Notes under the pieces: generated by a model
Told to the model about the DNA's origin: nothing
Seen by the model: the letters and a program-made list of their open reading frames with translations, nothing else
Database searches by the model: none
Assembly (NCBI GenBank): GCA_018388625.1
Contig: CP074402.1
Location: 124,001-188,000 of the forward strand
Direction of reading: 5' to 3'
Source: Nocardiopsis eucommiae
GTDB taxonomy: Bacteria; Actinomycetota; Actinomycetes; Streptosporangiales; Streptosporangiaceae
Length of the DNA stretch: 64,000 nucleotides
Position numbers and translations under genes: made by a program
Shown: piece after piece, positions 48,639 to 58,468 of the stretch
How the letters are laid out: every line of letters starts with the position of its first letter
Position numbering within the stretch: position 1 is the first letter of the stretch

Positions 48639-49545
48639 TCAGTGTGCGTTCGTGGAGGCCTTCGAGCCGACCCAGCGGGCGACCACGGTGAAGGCCAGGA
48701 CCAGGACGAACAGGCACAGTGCGGCGCCCCAGGCCCGGTCGATCCCGGCCTCGAAGGGCTGCGTGGCGCCCCGGTACAGCTGCATCGGGACCGCGCCCTG
48801 CGGGTCGCCCTGGAAGGTCGTCACGACCAGGCCCGTGCCGAAGGCGGTGAGCAGCAGCGGCGCCGTCTCACCGATGCCGCGCGCGATCGCCAGCATCGAA
48901 CCGGTGGTCAGACCCGGCGCGGCGGCGGGCAGCACCGTGTGCACGATCGTCTGCCACTTGCGCGCGCCCAGGCCGTAGCTGGCGTTGCGCATCTCGTTGG
49001 GGACCAGCCGCAGCATCTCCTCCGAGGACCGGGTCACGATGGGCAGCATCATCACCGCGATGGCCACCGCGCCCACGAAGGTGCCGAAGCCCATGCCGCC
49101 CCAGCCGATCACCAGCAGGCCGTACACGAACAGGCCCACGAAGATCGAGGGGATGCCGGTCATCACGTCGGTGAAGAAGCGGATCGCCGAGGTCAGGCGG
49201 TTGGGCCCGTACTCCACGATGTACACGGCTGTGGCGATGCCGAACGGGATCGACATCAGGACGGCCAGCGCCATGATGTACAGCGTTCCGAAGAACCCGG
49301 CCGCGTAGCCGCCGCCCTCGCGCCGGGGCGGGGGCTCGACCTGCGTGACGAAGTCCAGGTTGACCACGCCGATGCCGCGACGGGTCACCTCGAAGACGAT
49401 GAGGACCAGCGGGATCATCGCGACGACCATGGCGGCGGTCAGGACGACGGTGGCGCTCCGGTCCTTGAAGCGCCGGAAGGAGGAGCCCGGGGGCGCTGGC
49501 TCAGGGGGCGTGCCTGCTGGGGGGTGTCGAGGTCAGGGTGCTCAT
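48639..49545 (-). CDS. pstA: Phosphate ABC transporter permease PstA
   Basis: About 302 residues with six helices; the pst permease loop is RNASYGLGARKWQTIVHTVL and the EAA region is near APGLTTGSMLAIARGIGETA. The first 11 residues (MSTLTSTPPSR) are in a different frame. The ATG overlaps the pstC stop (ATGA), and adding two bases to the G run 49519-49524 restores MSTLTSTPPPAGTPPEPAPP before the helices. Forms the channel with PstC. Confidence 0.88.
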
Positions 49546-50549
49546 ACGGCGGCGTCTCCCGTCATGCGTCCCAGACGCCAGACGATGACGCGGGCGAGGA
49601 TGTTGACGATCATCGTGACCAGGAACAGGGCCACACCGATGGCCATCAGGGCGGTCCTGGACTCGGGGGTGGCCTCGCCGAAGGTCGCGGCGATGTGCGA
49701 GGCCATGCTGCTGCCCGTCCCGAACAGGCTCGCGCCCCAGGACTGGGATCCGCCGATCAGCATGAGAACGGCGATGGTCTCGCCCAGCGCGCGGCCCAGG
49801 CCGAGCATGGCGGCGGCCACGATCCCGGAGAAGCTGGCGGGCAGGACCACGTTGCGCAGGACCTCCCAGCGGGTGGAGCCCAGCGCGTACGCCGCCATCC
49901 GCTGCTCGACCGGGTGCACCGCGATGACCTCGCGGATGATGGCGGTCATGATGGGCAGGATCATGATGGCCAGCACGATCCCGGCGGACAGGTAGCCCAC
50001 CCCGCGGATCGGGCCCTCGAAGAGGAAGAACCAGCCGAGGACGCCCTCCAGGAACTCGAAGAACGGCCGCAGCACGTTCGGCAGGAACCAGTGCAGGCCC
50101 CACAGGCCGAAGATGACGCTGGGGACCGCGGCGAGCAGCTCCACCGTGTAGGAGAGCGGCTTGGCGATCCGACGCGGCGCCATGTGGGTGAGGTAGAAGG
50201 ACACCATGATCGCCAGCGGGAGCGCGATGACGATGGCGATGGTCGCGGTCACCAGGGTGCCGTAGATGAACGGCCAGGCGCCGTAGGTGCCGGTGATCTC
50301 GGACCGCGAGTTGCCCGACTGCCACTGCTCCCCCGTGAGGAAGCCGAAGAAGCCCTCCTTCGCGAAGACGGGCCAGGCCTCGGTGGTGGTGCGCAGGACC
50401 ATCAGGGCCAGGATGACCAGGACGATGGTGCCGCAGGACGCGACGGCCCACTTGAAGAGGGGGTCGGCCATCCTCCCCTTGCTCGACCTCAGCGTCGTGC
50501 CCCGCCGGGGATCCTCCGGGGCCGGGGCCTCTGGGGCCTCAGTGGACAT
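49542..50549 (-). CDS. pstC: Phosphate ABC transporter permease PstC
   Basis: 335 residues with six helices. The family loop is QRMAAYALGSTRWEVLRNVV; IVAAAMLGLGRALGETIAV is typical of PstC. The ATG at 50549 follows AGGAGAAG. Intact, overlapping pstA. Confidence 0.92.
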   Translation of the reverse strand: MSTEAPEAPAPEDPRRGTTLRSSKGRMADPLFKWAVASCGTIVLVILALMVLRTTTEAWPVFAKEGFFGFLTGEQWQSGNSRSEITGTYGAWPFIYGTLVTATIAIVIALPLAIMVSFYLTHMAPRRIAKPLSYTVELLAAVPSVIFGLWGLHWFLPNVLRPFFEFLEGVLGWFFLFEGPIRGVGYLSAGIVLAIMILPIMTAIIREVIAVHPVEQRMAAYALGSTRWEVLRNVVLPASFSGIVAAAMLGLGRALGETIAVLMLIGGSQSWGASLFGTGSSMASHIAATFGEATPESRTALMAIGVALFLVTMIVNILARVIVWRLGRMTGDAAV

Positions 50550-50655
50550 GGTGCTTCTCCTCTTGATGGCTTTCGTGGGAGTGGGAGATGCGGTGGCGCC
50601 CCGGTGGGGGCAGAGGGGCGGGGCCGGGGCGCTCCGGCCCCGGCCCCGGTGAGGG

Positions 50656-51798
50656 CTACTCCTGGGAGTCGTCCTCGGCGTTCGCGTCGGCGTCGGCCTC
50701 GGTGTCGCCGCCGCCCTCGTTCTCGGAGTTGGTGCGCTCGATCTCGGCGAGCACGCGCTCCTTGAGCTCGTCACCCAGCGGGGCGTAGCCCAGCTCCGCG
50801 ACGATCTCGTTGGCGCCCTCGTCGGTCAGGGCCCAGGTCCAGAAGTCGATGATCGCGTCGGCCTCGGCCTGCTCGTAGCCGCAGGTGTAGGTGAAGATCC
50901 AGTTGGTACCGGCGATCGGGTAGCCCGCGCCGCCGATGCCGTCGATGCTGAACCGGAAGTCCTCGGGGATCTCCGCCTCCTCCGAGGCGGCCGTGGTGGA
51001 CTCCAGGGTCGGCGCGATGGGCTCGCCGTCCGCGTTGATGACGTGGGCGGAGGCCAGACCGGCCTCCTGCGCGAAGGCCTGGTTCACGTAGCCCACGCCG
51101 CCCGGGTTCTGGCTGATGCCCTGGGCGACACCGTCGTTGCCCTGGCCGCCGACCAGGCCGGGGGCCCAGTCGATCTCGCCGCCCGAGCCGTACTCGTCGG
51201 CCCACGAGTCCACCTCGGTGGAGAGGTAGTGGGTGAAGACCTCGGTGGTGCCGGAGCTGTCCGAACGGTGGACCGGGATGATCTCGTCGTCCGGCAGGTC
51301 CATGTCCGGGTTGAGGTCCGCGATGGCCGGGTCGGTGTACGAGGTGATGTCGCCGGAGTAGATGCCGGCGATGGTCTCGGCGTCCAGGACCAGACCGTCG
51401 AGGTCGGGGTTGTCGAAGGCGATGACGACCGAGCCGAACACGACCGGGAACTGGAGGGCCTCGCAGCCGCGGCCGTCGGCGGCGGTGGCCAGGTCCTCGT
51501 CGGTCAGGTAGCGCTCGGAGGAGCCGAAGTTGACCGTCTGCTCCAGGAACTGCTCGATGCCGGCGCCGGAGCCCACGCTCTGGTAGTTGATGCTGACGCC
51601 GGGCTGCACCTCCTGGCTGTAGGTGTGCATCCAGTCCTGGAAGAGCGGGTCGGGGAAGCTGGCCCCGGCACCGGTCAGCGAGGCGCTGAGGTCCCCGCCG
51701 GAGGCGGAGTCGTCCGCGCCGTCGGAGCCGCTGCCGCACGCCGTGGCGAGCAGGGGGATGGCCGCCAGGACGGCGAGCTTGGAACGCCCGTTGCGCAT
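50656..51798 (-). CDS. pstS: Phosphate-binding lipoprotein PstS
   Basis: 380 residues. Lipobox LLATACGSG; phosphate-site motifs LTGAGASFPDPLFQDW, GSGAGIEQF and HRSDSSGTTEVFTHYL; and an acidic tail rich in Glu/Asp. It captures phosphate for PstCAB. The ATG at 51798 follows GAGGAG. A PHO box lies about 105 bases upstream, so it should be induced under phosphate limitation. Confidence 0.94.
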   Translation of the reverse strand: MRNGRSKLAVLAAIPLLATACGSGSDGADDSASGGDLSASLTGAGASFPDPLFQDWMHTYSQEVQPGVSINYQSVGSGAGIEQFLEQTVNFGSSERYLTDEDLATAADGRGCEALQFPVVFGSVVIAFDNPDLDGLVLDAETIAGIYSGDITSYTDPAIADLNPDMDLPDDEIIPVHRSDSSGTTEVFTHYLSTEVDSWADEYGSGGEIDWAPGLVGGQGNDGVAQGISQNPGGVGYVNQAFAQEAGLASAHVINADGEPIAPTLESTTAASEEAEIPEDFRFSIDGIGGAGYPIAGTNWIFTYTCGYEQAEADAIIDFWTWALTDEGANEIVAELGYAPLGDELKERVLAEIERTNSENEGGGDTEADADANAEDDSQE

Positions 51799-52198
51799 GT
51801 CGTGGTTCTCCTCGTTGAATGACCGCTGTCGGGGCTGACGTGAAACGACACTAGGCGCGTAGAAAGTCGCGGTGTCATCGAAATAGAGGCGGTTGGGTAG
51901 AAGAACAGTGAATGCCAGGTGAATGGGGGTTACTGTTTGATAACGGGCGCTGCGTGCGGGGGTGTGCGCGGTGGTGTGGGCGTTCCTCGGAGGTCCGCTC
52001 GTGTCCGCTCTGACCTGCTGTGATGGGATTGTTTCCGAGAGTGCTGTCGGTGTCGGTGATGCAGGGGGAGACAACTTCGCATTCTTCGGACGTCACCGTT
52101 TCGTGGGCTTCGGTAAAAGGTGACGCGCACATGAACGTCGGGCCACTCCGGCGTCGGCCGGAGAGGCCTCGAAAAAGTGCGCGATCTCCTTTGTCCGC
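51799..52198. other. Upstream region of pstS, promoter, no gene
   Basis: About 400 bases between pstS and the OmpR regulator gene. It holds a PHO box (51903-51924) and a long AT-richer region around 51860-51950, but no convincing gene. The short frames seen here overlap the promoter and are not called. Confidence 0.6.
51903..51924 (-). promoter_or_regulatory. PHO box upstream of pstS
   Basis: On the minus strand two adjacent 11-base direct repeats, ATTCACCTGGC and ATTCACTGTTC, match the Streptomyces PhoP consensus (G/A-TTCAYYYRSS). They end 105 bases upstream of the pstS start. Confidence 0.75.
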
Positions 52199-52981
52199 CT
52201 ACCCGGCGCTCGTGGTGTCCAGCCGGTAGCCGATGCCCCGGACCGTGTGGATGAACCGGGGCTGGGCCTCCGAGTCACCCAGCTTGTGACGCAGGCGCCG
52301 GATGTGCACGGCGATCGTGTTGTTCACCGGCGGGAGCGGCTTGCGCCAGACCTCGGTCCACAGCTCCTCCCTGCTGACCACCCGGCCGCTGTGCCGGAGC
52401 AGGAAGTCCATGATCCCGAACTCCCGCAGCGCCAGATTGACCGGCTGGCCGTCCACGAACAGCCGGTGCCCCAGCGCGTCCAGCTCCAGGTCGCCCGAGC
52501 GCAGTGCCACCGGTCCGCCGGGGGCGGATGACGGGGCGGTCTCGCTCCCCGGAAGCGAACCGCGCAGCAGCGCCGCGAGCTCGGGGATGCGGTAGGGGCG
52601 GTTCACACAGGCTGTGGCCCCCGCCGAGAGGGCCCGCATCGCCCGCTGCGAGTCGCCCGCGCCCACCCCGATCAGGATCGGGATGTCCATGGCCCGGCGC
52701 GTCACCCGCACCAGCGTCTCCAGGTCCACCTCGGGCGGGGCCGCGTTGGTCAGCAGGGTGTCCGGCCGCACCATCCCCACCCGGAGCAGGGCCTCGGCGC
52801 CGTCCACGCACACCGTGATGTCCACGTCGTGTCCGCTCAGCGAGAGCACCAGCTGGTGCGACTGCTCGGACTCGGGCTCCACCAGCAGGACTCTCAACGG
52901 ACCCTCCGTGCGCCGCGTCGTCTCGTCGTCCGGCGCGCCGGTGGGCGGGGGGACCGGTGCGGAGCGGGTGAGCGCGGGCAT
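52199..52981 (-). CDS. OmpR-family regulator with degenerate receiver domain
   Basis: 260 residues. The receiver (about 30-145) lacks key residues: the phosphoacceptor Asp is Asn in PDTLLTNAAPP, the switch Lys is Arg in CVNRPYRIP, and the Thr site is replaced. The C-terminal winged HTH is intact (NNTIAVHIRRLRHKLGDSE, HTVRGIGYRL). It sits between pstS and pstB and is probably phosphorylation-independent. It is not a standard PhoP. Confidence 0.85.
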   Translation of the reverse strand: MPALTRSAPVPPPTGAPDDETTRRTEGPLRVLLVEPESEQSHQLVLSLSGHDVDITVCVDGAEALLRVGMVRPDTLLTNAAPPEVDLETLVRVTRRAMDIPILIGVGAGDSQRAMRALSAGATACVNRPYRIPELAALLRGSLPGSETAPSSAPGGPVALRSGDLELDALGHRLFVDGQPVNLALREFGIMDFLLRHSGRVVSREELWTEVWRKPLPPVNNTIAVHIRRLRHKLGDSEAQPRFIHTVRGIGYRLDTTSAG

Positions 52982-53036
52982 GGGCGGGTCCAGTTCGTCG
53001 AGAGCTACGGGGGCGGGTGGAGCTCGACCGGCCGGT

Positions 53037-53909
53037 CTACCCGAAGCGGCCCGAGATGTAGTCCTCGGTGCGCTGGTCGGAGGGCTTGCTGAAGATCGTC
53101 GCGGTCTCGTCGTACTCCACGAGGCTGCCGTAGCGGTCGCCCGCGTCGTCCACGCTGGCGGTGAAGAAGGCCGTGCGGTCCGAGACGCGCGCCGCCTGCT
53201 GCATGTTGTGGGTGACGATGACGATCGTGTACTCGGCCGCCAGCTCGTACATGAGGTCCTCGATCTTGAGGGTGGCGATCGGGTCGAGCGCCGAGCAGGG
53301 CTCGTCCATGAGGATGACCTCGGGGTTCACCGCGATGGTGCGGGCGATGCACAGGCGCTGCTGCTGACCGCCGGAGAGGGCGAAGGCGCTCTCCTTGAGC
53401 TTGTCCTTGACCTCGTCCCACAGGGCGGCCTTGGTGAGGGTCTCCTCGACCAGGTCGTCCATGTTGCCGCGCGTCCCGTTGATCCGGGGGCCGTAGGCGA
53501 CGTTGTCGTAGATGGACTTGGGGAACGGGTTGGGCTTCTGGAAGACCATCCCGATCCGGCGGCGTACCTCGATCGGGTCCACGTCGGAGGCGTACAGGTC
53601 CTCACCGTGGTAGGTCACCCGGCCCTCGACCCGCGCGCCCGGGATGAGGTCGTTCATCCGGTTGAGCGTGCGCAGGACCGTGCTCTTGCCGCAGCCGGAG
53701 GGGCCGATCATCGCGGTGATCTGGCGCGGGCCCACCTTCATGTCCACGTCGCGCACGGCCTTGTTGGACCCGTAGTGGATCGACAGGTCGCTGATGTCGA
53801 AGACGGGGTCGCCCAGGCCGGGGACCTCGCGGTTGTACCGGACGGTGTCGGGGGCGATGCCGCGGCCGGACTCGGTGCCTCGCGGGGTCGCGGTGTTGCT
53901 GACAGACAT
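53037..53909 (-). CDS. pstB: Phosphate ABC transporter ATP-binding protein PstB
   Basis: 290 residues. Walker [27 protein letters not shown] signature, Walker [14 protein letters not shown] and H-loop THNMQQA, all typical of PstB. The ATG at 53909 has GGAAG upstream; a PHO box array lies 84 bases further upstream. Separated from pstSCA by the regulator gene, a different order from Streptomyces. Confidence 0.94.
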   Translation of the reverse strand: MSVSNTATPRGTESGRGIAPDTVRYNREVPGLGDPVFDISDLSIHYGSNKAVRDVDMKVGPRQITAMIGPSGCGKSTVLRTLNRMNDLIPGARVEGRVTYHGEDLYASDVDPIEVRRRIGMVFQKPNPFPKSIYDNVAYGPRINGTRGNMDDLVEETLTKAALWDEVKDKLKESAFALSGGQQQRLCIARTIAVNPEVILMDEPCSALDPIATLKIEDLMYELAAEYTIVIVTHNMQQAARVSDRTAFFTASVDDAGDRYGSLVEYDETATIFSKPSDQRTEDYISGRFG

Positions 53910-53992
53910 GGGGCCACTTCCGGTTCGGACGGAGCTCGGTGTGCGTGAGGGGATGAAACCCGCGGAGTGCGGTCGATTCCCATGCAAATATG

Positions 53993-54036
53993 TCCGCGTG
54001 AAGCCAGGGTGAACGAACCCCGTGGCCAAGATGAAC
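53993..54036 (-). promoter_or_regulatory. Multi-repeat PHO box upstream of pstB
   Basis: On the minus strand four 11-base units in phase: GTTCATCTTGG, CCACGGGGTTC, GTTCACCCTGG and CTTCACGCGGA. Units one, three and four match the PhoP half-site; the second is weak. The array ends 84 bases upstream of pstB. Confidence 0.7.
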
Positions 54037-54126
54037 GTGGGCGGTGGAGTAGGAAGCCCCCGGTGACGTTCGGGTGTCCTCCCCGGTCGGAGCGGTCACG
54101 GGCCCCGGACCGCCCCCGCACACGAA

Positions 54127-54168
54127 CGCCCCGACGCCCGTGCCGGTCGTGGCACGGTCGTCGGGGCG
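54127..54168 (-). terminator. Terminator of trxA
   Basis: Arms cgccccgacg / cgtcggggcg with a second inner stem cgtgcc / ggcacg, 20 bases past the thioredoxin stop. Confidence 0.7.
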
Positions 54169-54188
54169 GTCGACGCTGGGAGGGTCCG

Positions 54189-54562
54189 CTACTGGGCGGA
54201 GCCCTCGCCCTGCTCGGAGATCTTCTGCTTGACCTCGTTCATGTCCAGCTCCCGGGCCTGGGTGATCAGGCTCTCCAGGGCCTCGGAGGGAGGGCACCCG
54301 GCTCGTTGTAGATGACCGTCTGGTCGCGCACGATCATCAGCGTCGGGATCGACTGGATCTTGAACTCGAAGGCGAGCTCCCGCTGGGCCTCGGTGTCGAC
54401 CTTGGCGTGCACGATGTCCGTGTGCTTCTCCGAGGACTTGTCGAACACGGGGGCGAACTGGCGGCAGGGACCGCACCAGTCAGCCCAGAAGTCGATCAGG
54501 ACGAAGCTGTTGTCCTTCAGCGTTTCCGCGAAGTTGTCTTTGGTGAGTTCGACGGTGGACAC
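54189..54562 (-). CDS. trxA: Thioredoxin
   Basis: About 124 residues. Thioredoxin fold with the active site WADWCGPC and cis-Pro in IQSIPTLMI. One base is missing near 54288-54294; the repaired join is NEPGALPSEALESLI. The start GTG at 54562 follows GGAG. The C-terminus (MNEVKQKISEQGEGSAQ) is longer than in the classical protein. Reduces disulfides in cytosolic proteins. Confidence 0.9.
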
Positions 54563-54835
54563 GTGGTCTCCTGCTCTTCGTTCGTTGTTGGTGTCGACCG
54601 GTGGCCAACTGCCATCCTCTTGGGTGCTACAGCGGTCGTGCCCACTCGTTTGTTCCACATGCCTCGGAGGCGGTGCGCGCACGCGCCGCCGACCGGTGGT
54701 TTCCGACACAACGCGTGTTGTCGACCTGTTTGGGAGGAAAGGGCGAACACGGTTAGTGTCGGCCTGCGGGGCACGGGTTCATTGTCGTGACCAGAGCTTC
54801 CGTTGTGGGTCGAACGCCGAAAACCGGGGGGACCG

Positions 54836-55183
54836 ATGAGCTCCGAGGCGCCGGGGGACGAACAGGGCGTGGACTACCGCTTCACCCTCGCCAACGAACG
54901 TACCTTCCTGGCGTGGATCCGGACCGCGTTGGCGTTGCTCGCGGGTGCGGTCGCCGTCCTCCACCTGCTGCCCCTGGGCTGGGACGAGGCGCCGCGCACC
55001 CTGGTGGGACTGCTGCTGGCCGTCCTCGCCGGGATCGTCACCGTGTACGCGCCGCTGCGCTGGTACCGCGTGCAGCGGGTGATGAGCCGGGGCGAACCCC
55101 TCCCGATGAGCCTGCTCCCGCTGGTCACCACGTTCGCCGTGGCGGCGGTGTGCCTCCTGGTCCTGCTGGGGAACCTGCTGTGA
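54836..55183 (+). CDS. DUF202 (YidH-like) membrane protein, first of pair
   Basis: 115 residues. N-terminal family signature VDYRFTLANERTFLAWIRTALA, then three helices ending CLLVLLGNLL. YidH-type DUF202 protein of unknown function. It overlaps the next DUF202 gene by GTGA, so they are co-translated. Confidence 0.85.
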   Translation: MSSEAPGDEQGVDYRFTLANERTFLAWIRTALALLAGAVAVLHLLPLGWDEAPRTLVGLLLAVLAGIVTVYAPLRWYRVQRVMSRGEPLPMSLLPLVTTFAVAAVCLLVLLGNLL

Positions 55184-55551
55184 GACCCCGGGAGGTCCGT
55201 CGGGACCCCGGCCTCCAGCCCGAACGCACCCTGCTGTCCTGGCAGCGGGCGCTCATCCTGCTCGCCGTGGTGGGCCTGGTCTACCTGCGGGGGCCGCTCG
55301 ACCCCGCCTCCGGCGTCGTCCCGGAGGTGGCGCCCGCGCTCCGGGCGGCCGTCATGGCCTTCACCCTGCTGCTGGGCACCGGCCTCGGGCTGCACCTGTG
55401 GCTGCGGTGGCGGCGCACCGAGTACGGGCTCCGGGAACCGGGGACGGGGCGGGCGCCGCTGAGTGTGGCCCGCCCGTGGGCGATGGTCCTGCTCAGCGCG
55501 GGCGTCCTCGTCCTGACCCTGGTCGTGGTGGCGACCGTGCTCCTGCCGTGA
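55180..55551 (+). CDS. DUF202 membrane protein, second of pair
   Basis: 123 residues from the GTG at 55180 that overlaps the previous stop. Signature LQPERTLLSWQRALILLAVV, then three helices. Paired DUF202 genes are common in actinomycetes and probably form a hetero-oligomer; the function is unknown. Confidence 0.82.
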   Translation: MRPREVRRDPGLQPERTLLSWQRALILLAVVGLVYLRGPLDPASGVVPEVAPALRAAVMAFTLLLGTGLGLHLWLRWRRTEYGLREPGTGRAPLSVARPWAMVLLSAGVLVLTLVVVATVLLP

Positions 55552-55747
55552 GCGCGCCGCCGGAGTCGCGCTGTTCTCCGTGAGGCGGGGGCGGGGCCTC
55601 GTCGGCGTCGTCGCGACCTCCGTCGGGACCCGTCCCCGCACGGAGGGGAGACGGACGGGAGGGGCCGGGCGGCGGGGCACCCGGGGGACGACCTCCCGTC
55701 AGTGGTTGTCGCGGCCGTCGCGGGACCGCGGTCCCGCTGGCGCGCCC

Positions 55748-56737
55748 CTAGGCCGGGGCGGGTGCCGGGACCGGTCGGTCCGAGCGGCGGTGCTCGATGA
55801 TGGACCCGATGATGGCGTCGAGGTCGCGCGTGGGCTCGTAACCGATCAGCCGCCGGGCCAGCGAGGTGTCCGGGTACCGGCGCTGCATGTCCTCGTAGCC
55901 CTCGCCGTAGGCCTCCTCGTACTCCATGTAGGTGACCGCGCTGCCCGAGCCGGTCAGGCCCACGACCCGGTCGGCCAGGCCCCGGATCGACACCTCCTCG
56001 TGCCCGCCCAGGTTGACCGCCTGGTTGTGGGCCTCGGGGGTGTCCATCAGCCGGGTCATCGCGGGCACCACGTCGAACACCGAACCGAAGCAGCGGCGCT
56101 GGTCGCCCGTCCCGTAGACGGTGACGGGCTCGCCGGACAGCGCCTGGTCGACGAACCGGGGCACGACCATCCCGTATCTGCCGGTCTGCCGTGGGCCCAC
56201 CACGTTGAAGAAGCGGGTGATGACGCAGGGCACGCCGGACTCCGCGCCGTGGACGTAGGCGACCAGCTCGTCCAGCCCCTTGGCGGCGGCGTAGGACCAG
56301 CGGCTCTTGGTGGCCGAGCCGTAGATCCGGTCGGCGTCCTCCCTGATGCCGTCCGCGTCGTTCTTGCCGTAGACCTCGCTGGTCGAGGCGACCATGTACG
56401 GGACGCGGTGCCGGACCGCGGCCTCCACGACGTTCTCGGTGCCGTGCAGGTTGATCCGCAGCGAGCGGAGCGGGTTGTCGACGATGTTGTAGACGCCCAC
56501 GGCGGCGGCCAGGTGGAACACGGTGTCCGCCTCCGAGACGAGCCGGTCCACCAGGTCCCGGTCGAGGATGTCCCCCTGGACGAACCGGAAGGCGGGAGAA
56601 CCCTTCAACTGGGACAGGTTGGACAGCGACCCTGTCGAGAGGTCGTCCAGGACGGTGACCTCGTGTCCCCGGGCGACCAGGTGGTCGCACAGGTGGGAGC
56701 CGATGAACCCGGCTCCACCGGTGATGACGGCCTTCAT
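55748..56737 (-). CDS. NAD-dependent sugar epimerase/dehydratase
   Basis: 329 residues of the extended SDR family: GGAGFIGSHLCDHLVARGH (NAD), LAAAVGVYN, catalytic Ser in ASTSEVYG and YxxxK in SYAAAKGLDELVAYV, and the C-terminal FNVVGPRQTGRYG. The start ATG follows GGAGGG. It resembles GalE/UDP-glucuronate or dTDP-sugar enzymes. Together with the PIG-L and WbqC genes it suggests a nucleotide-sugar pathway. Confidence 0.88.
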   Translation of the reverse strand: MKAVITGGAGFIGSHLCDHLVARGHEVTVLDDLSTGSLSNLSQLKGSPAFRFVQGDILDRDLVDRLVSEADTVFHLAAAVGVYNIVDNPLRSLRINLHGTENVVEAAVRHRVPYMVASTSEVYGKNDADGIREDADRIYGSATKSRWSYAAAKGLDELVAYVHGAESGVPCVITRFFNVVGPRQTGRYGMVVPRFVDQALSGEPVTVYGTGDQRRCFGSVFDVVPAMTRLMDTPEAHNQAVNLGGHEEVSIRGLADRVVGLTGSGSAVTYMEYEEAYGEGYEDMQRRYPDTSLARRLIGYEPTRDLDAIIGSIIEHRRSDRPVPAPAPA

Positions 56738-56837
56738 GGTTTTCCCTCCACTACGGGTGGTGCGGGCGTTCCGCACTTCACGGGGGTGGGTTTCGTGTGA
56801 CGGGTGGGGGAGCGGTGAGTTCGCGCCGTGCGTCCGG

Positions 56838-57549
56838 TCAGGCCAGGTGCCGCAGGACGTGGTAGCCCTCTCCCAGGGCCACCCCGGCCTGCATGCCCCG
56901 GAGGACCGCGAGGCTGCGCAGGGTGAGTTCCGAACGCGTGTGGGGGTGCTCGTGGCTCTGGGAGCCGTACAGCTCCATGGCCTGGAGCTTGGCCTCCAGG
57001 TCCGCGTCGGAGAGCTCGACGATGAGGTTGGGGGAGTCCACGGGCTCGGACCGCCACTGGTCGGCGGCCTCCTCGTAGGAGAGCACCAGGGCGGGGTGGT
57101 GGCGCAGACCGGTGTTCGAGGGGCGCAGGGCGGTGTGCACCGCCTCCGCCACGGCCTGGTGGTCCTGGTTGTAGCTCGTGCGGTGCGGCACGAGCACCAC
57201 GGTGGGCCGCAGGAGCGCGATCGAGAGCGGGCTCTCCCGCTCGATCAGCCGCGTCAGGTCCACCCGGGGAGCGTGTCCAGCCGCAGGTGGTGCTCGTCGC
57301 CGGGCAGCGCCATGTGCCAGTCGTCCCAGCGGAAGTGCTCCGCGACCTTCTTGATCTCGGTGTGGCGCTCCTCGGCCGTGGAGAAGCCCTTCGGTGACTG
57401 GTCGGCGGTGTCGCCGACCGTCAGGAACTGCACGAAGACCTCCGCGCCCGCGCGCTTGGCCTTGTGCATCAGGCCGCCGCAGCCGAGGGTCTCGTCGTCG
57501 GGGTGGGGGAGTAGACCAGGAGGCGCTCCTGGGACCAGTCCGTCGTCAT
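56838..57549 (-). CDS. PIG-L family GlcNAc deacetylase
   Basis: About 237 residues. Zinc-binding motif SPHPDDETLGCGG (restored by one base in the G run 57505-57509) and, after a second repair in the G run 57266-57269, HRTSYNQDHQAV with the second His-Asp-His. The LmbE/PIG-L family deacetylates N-acetylglucosaminyl groups. Located between epimerase and WbqC genes on one strand. Confidence 0.86.
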
Positions 57550-57658
57550 GCGGGTTTCCCGTTCTTTGCCGAAGTGGGGCGATCTGTCGCCGCCCGGGCC
57601 GCCGGGCCCACCGCGCCCGCTGGCTCGGGTGGACGGTGCCCGCGCTCGCTGATCGGTG

Positions 57659-58468
57659 TCAGTCGCGGGCTCGCGCCTGACGGAGCACGCCCAGCGCGTC
57701 CGGTCCGGCGTTGAGCAGGAGGTCGATCGCCGACAGGCGCGGCACGAAGTCGTCGGAGGTGCCGCGCGTGTGCTGCCGGTACACCGGATGGCGGAACTCC
57801 TGCCACTCGACGGCGACTCCGTAGCGGCCCAGGACCGCGGGGTCCAGGTAGCCCCGCGCGCCGTCGCCCGAGAGCAGGGTGTCCGCTCCCGCCTTGGCGC
57901 AGATCTGGGCCAACAGCTCGCTCTTGTGCCCGGGGAAGTCCCCGAGCTCGCTCGCGCGCAGGACGGGTGTGTCGATGCCGAATCCGCGTGTCAGCAGGCG
58001 CGTGGTGGCGATGGCGAGGTCCGCGAGGTCGTCCCACTCCGTTTCGTAGAGTCGGGCGATTTCCTCCCGGTAATCGGCCCAGAAGGGTGCCTTGCGGTAA
58101 CAGTGTTCAGAGAGTGCTCTGAAGTGCTTGCTGCGCCATTTCTGTGATTTGTCTATTTTCTTGTCGCGGATGAGCTCGTCGCGGCTCCCTTGGGCGACGG
58201 GCACGGTAAGCAGCACAGGATCACCGTGCCCCGCGACGTAGTTTCGGTTCTGCCAACCCCGACGTTCGAACTGAACCGTGTCAAGCATGATGAAACGGTC
58301 GGAACGGTCGATCTTGTCGATCAGCCCCAGCCAGGGCCAGTAGTGCGGCTGGTGGACGGCCACGCGCACGCGCGCGTCGTCGTCACTGGTCAGGGCGGTC
58401 CCTCCGGGGGCGGATCCCGGGTCGCCGTGCGCGGGATCTGGCGCGGGGGATCGTGGCTCGCCGATCAC
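57659..58468 (-). CDS. WbqC-family protein
   Basis: 269 residues. The family start VAVHQPHYWPWLGLIDKIDR and FIMLDTVQFERRGWQNRN are clear, with the C-terminal GARGYLDPAVLGRYGV. WbqC proteins occur in polysaccharide clusters; some relatives ligate amino groups or thiols, but the activity is unproven. It starts at a GTG at 58468 behind AGGAG and likely leads the minus-strand sugar operon. Confidence 0.88.
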   Translation of the reverse strand: MIGEPRSPAPDPAHGDPGSAPGGTALTSDDDARVRVAVHQPHYWPWLGLIDKIDRSDRFIMLDTVQFERRGWQNRNYVAGHGDPVLLTVPVAQGSRDELIRDKKIDKSQKWRSKHFRALSEHCYRKAPFWADYREEIARLYETEWDDLADLAIATTRLLTRGFGIDTPVLRASELGDFPGHKSELLAQICAKAGADTLLSGDGARGYLDPAVLGRYGVAVEWQEFRHPVYRQHTRGTSDDFVPRLSAIDLLLNAGPDALGVLRQARARD

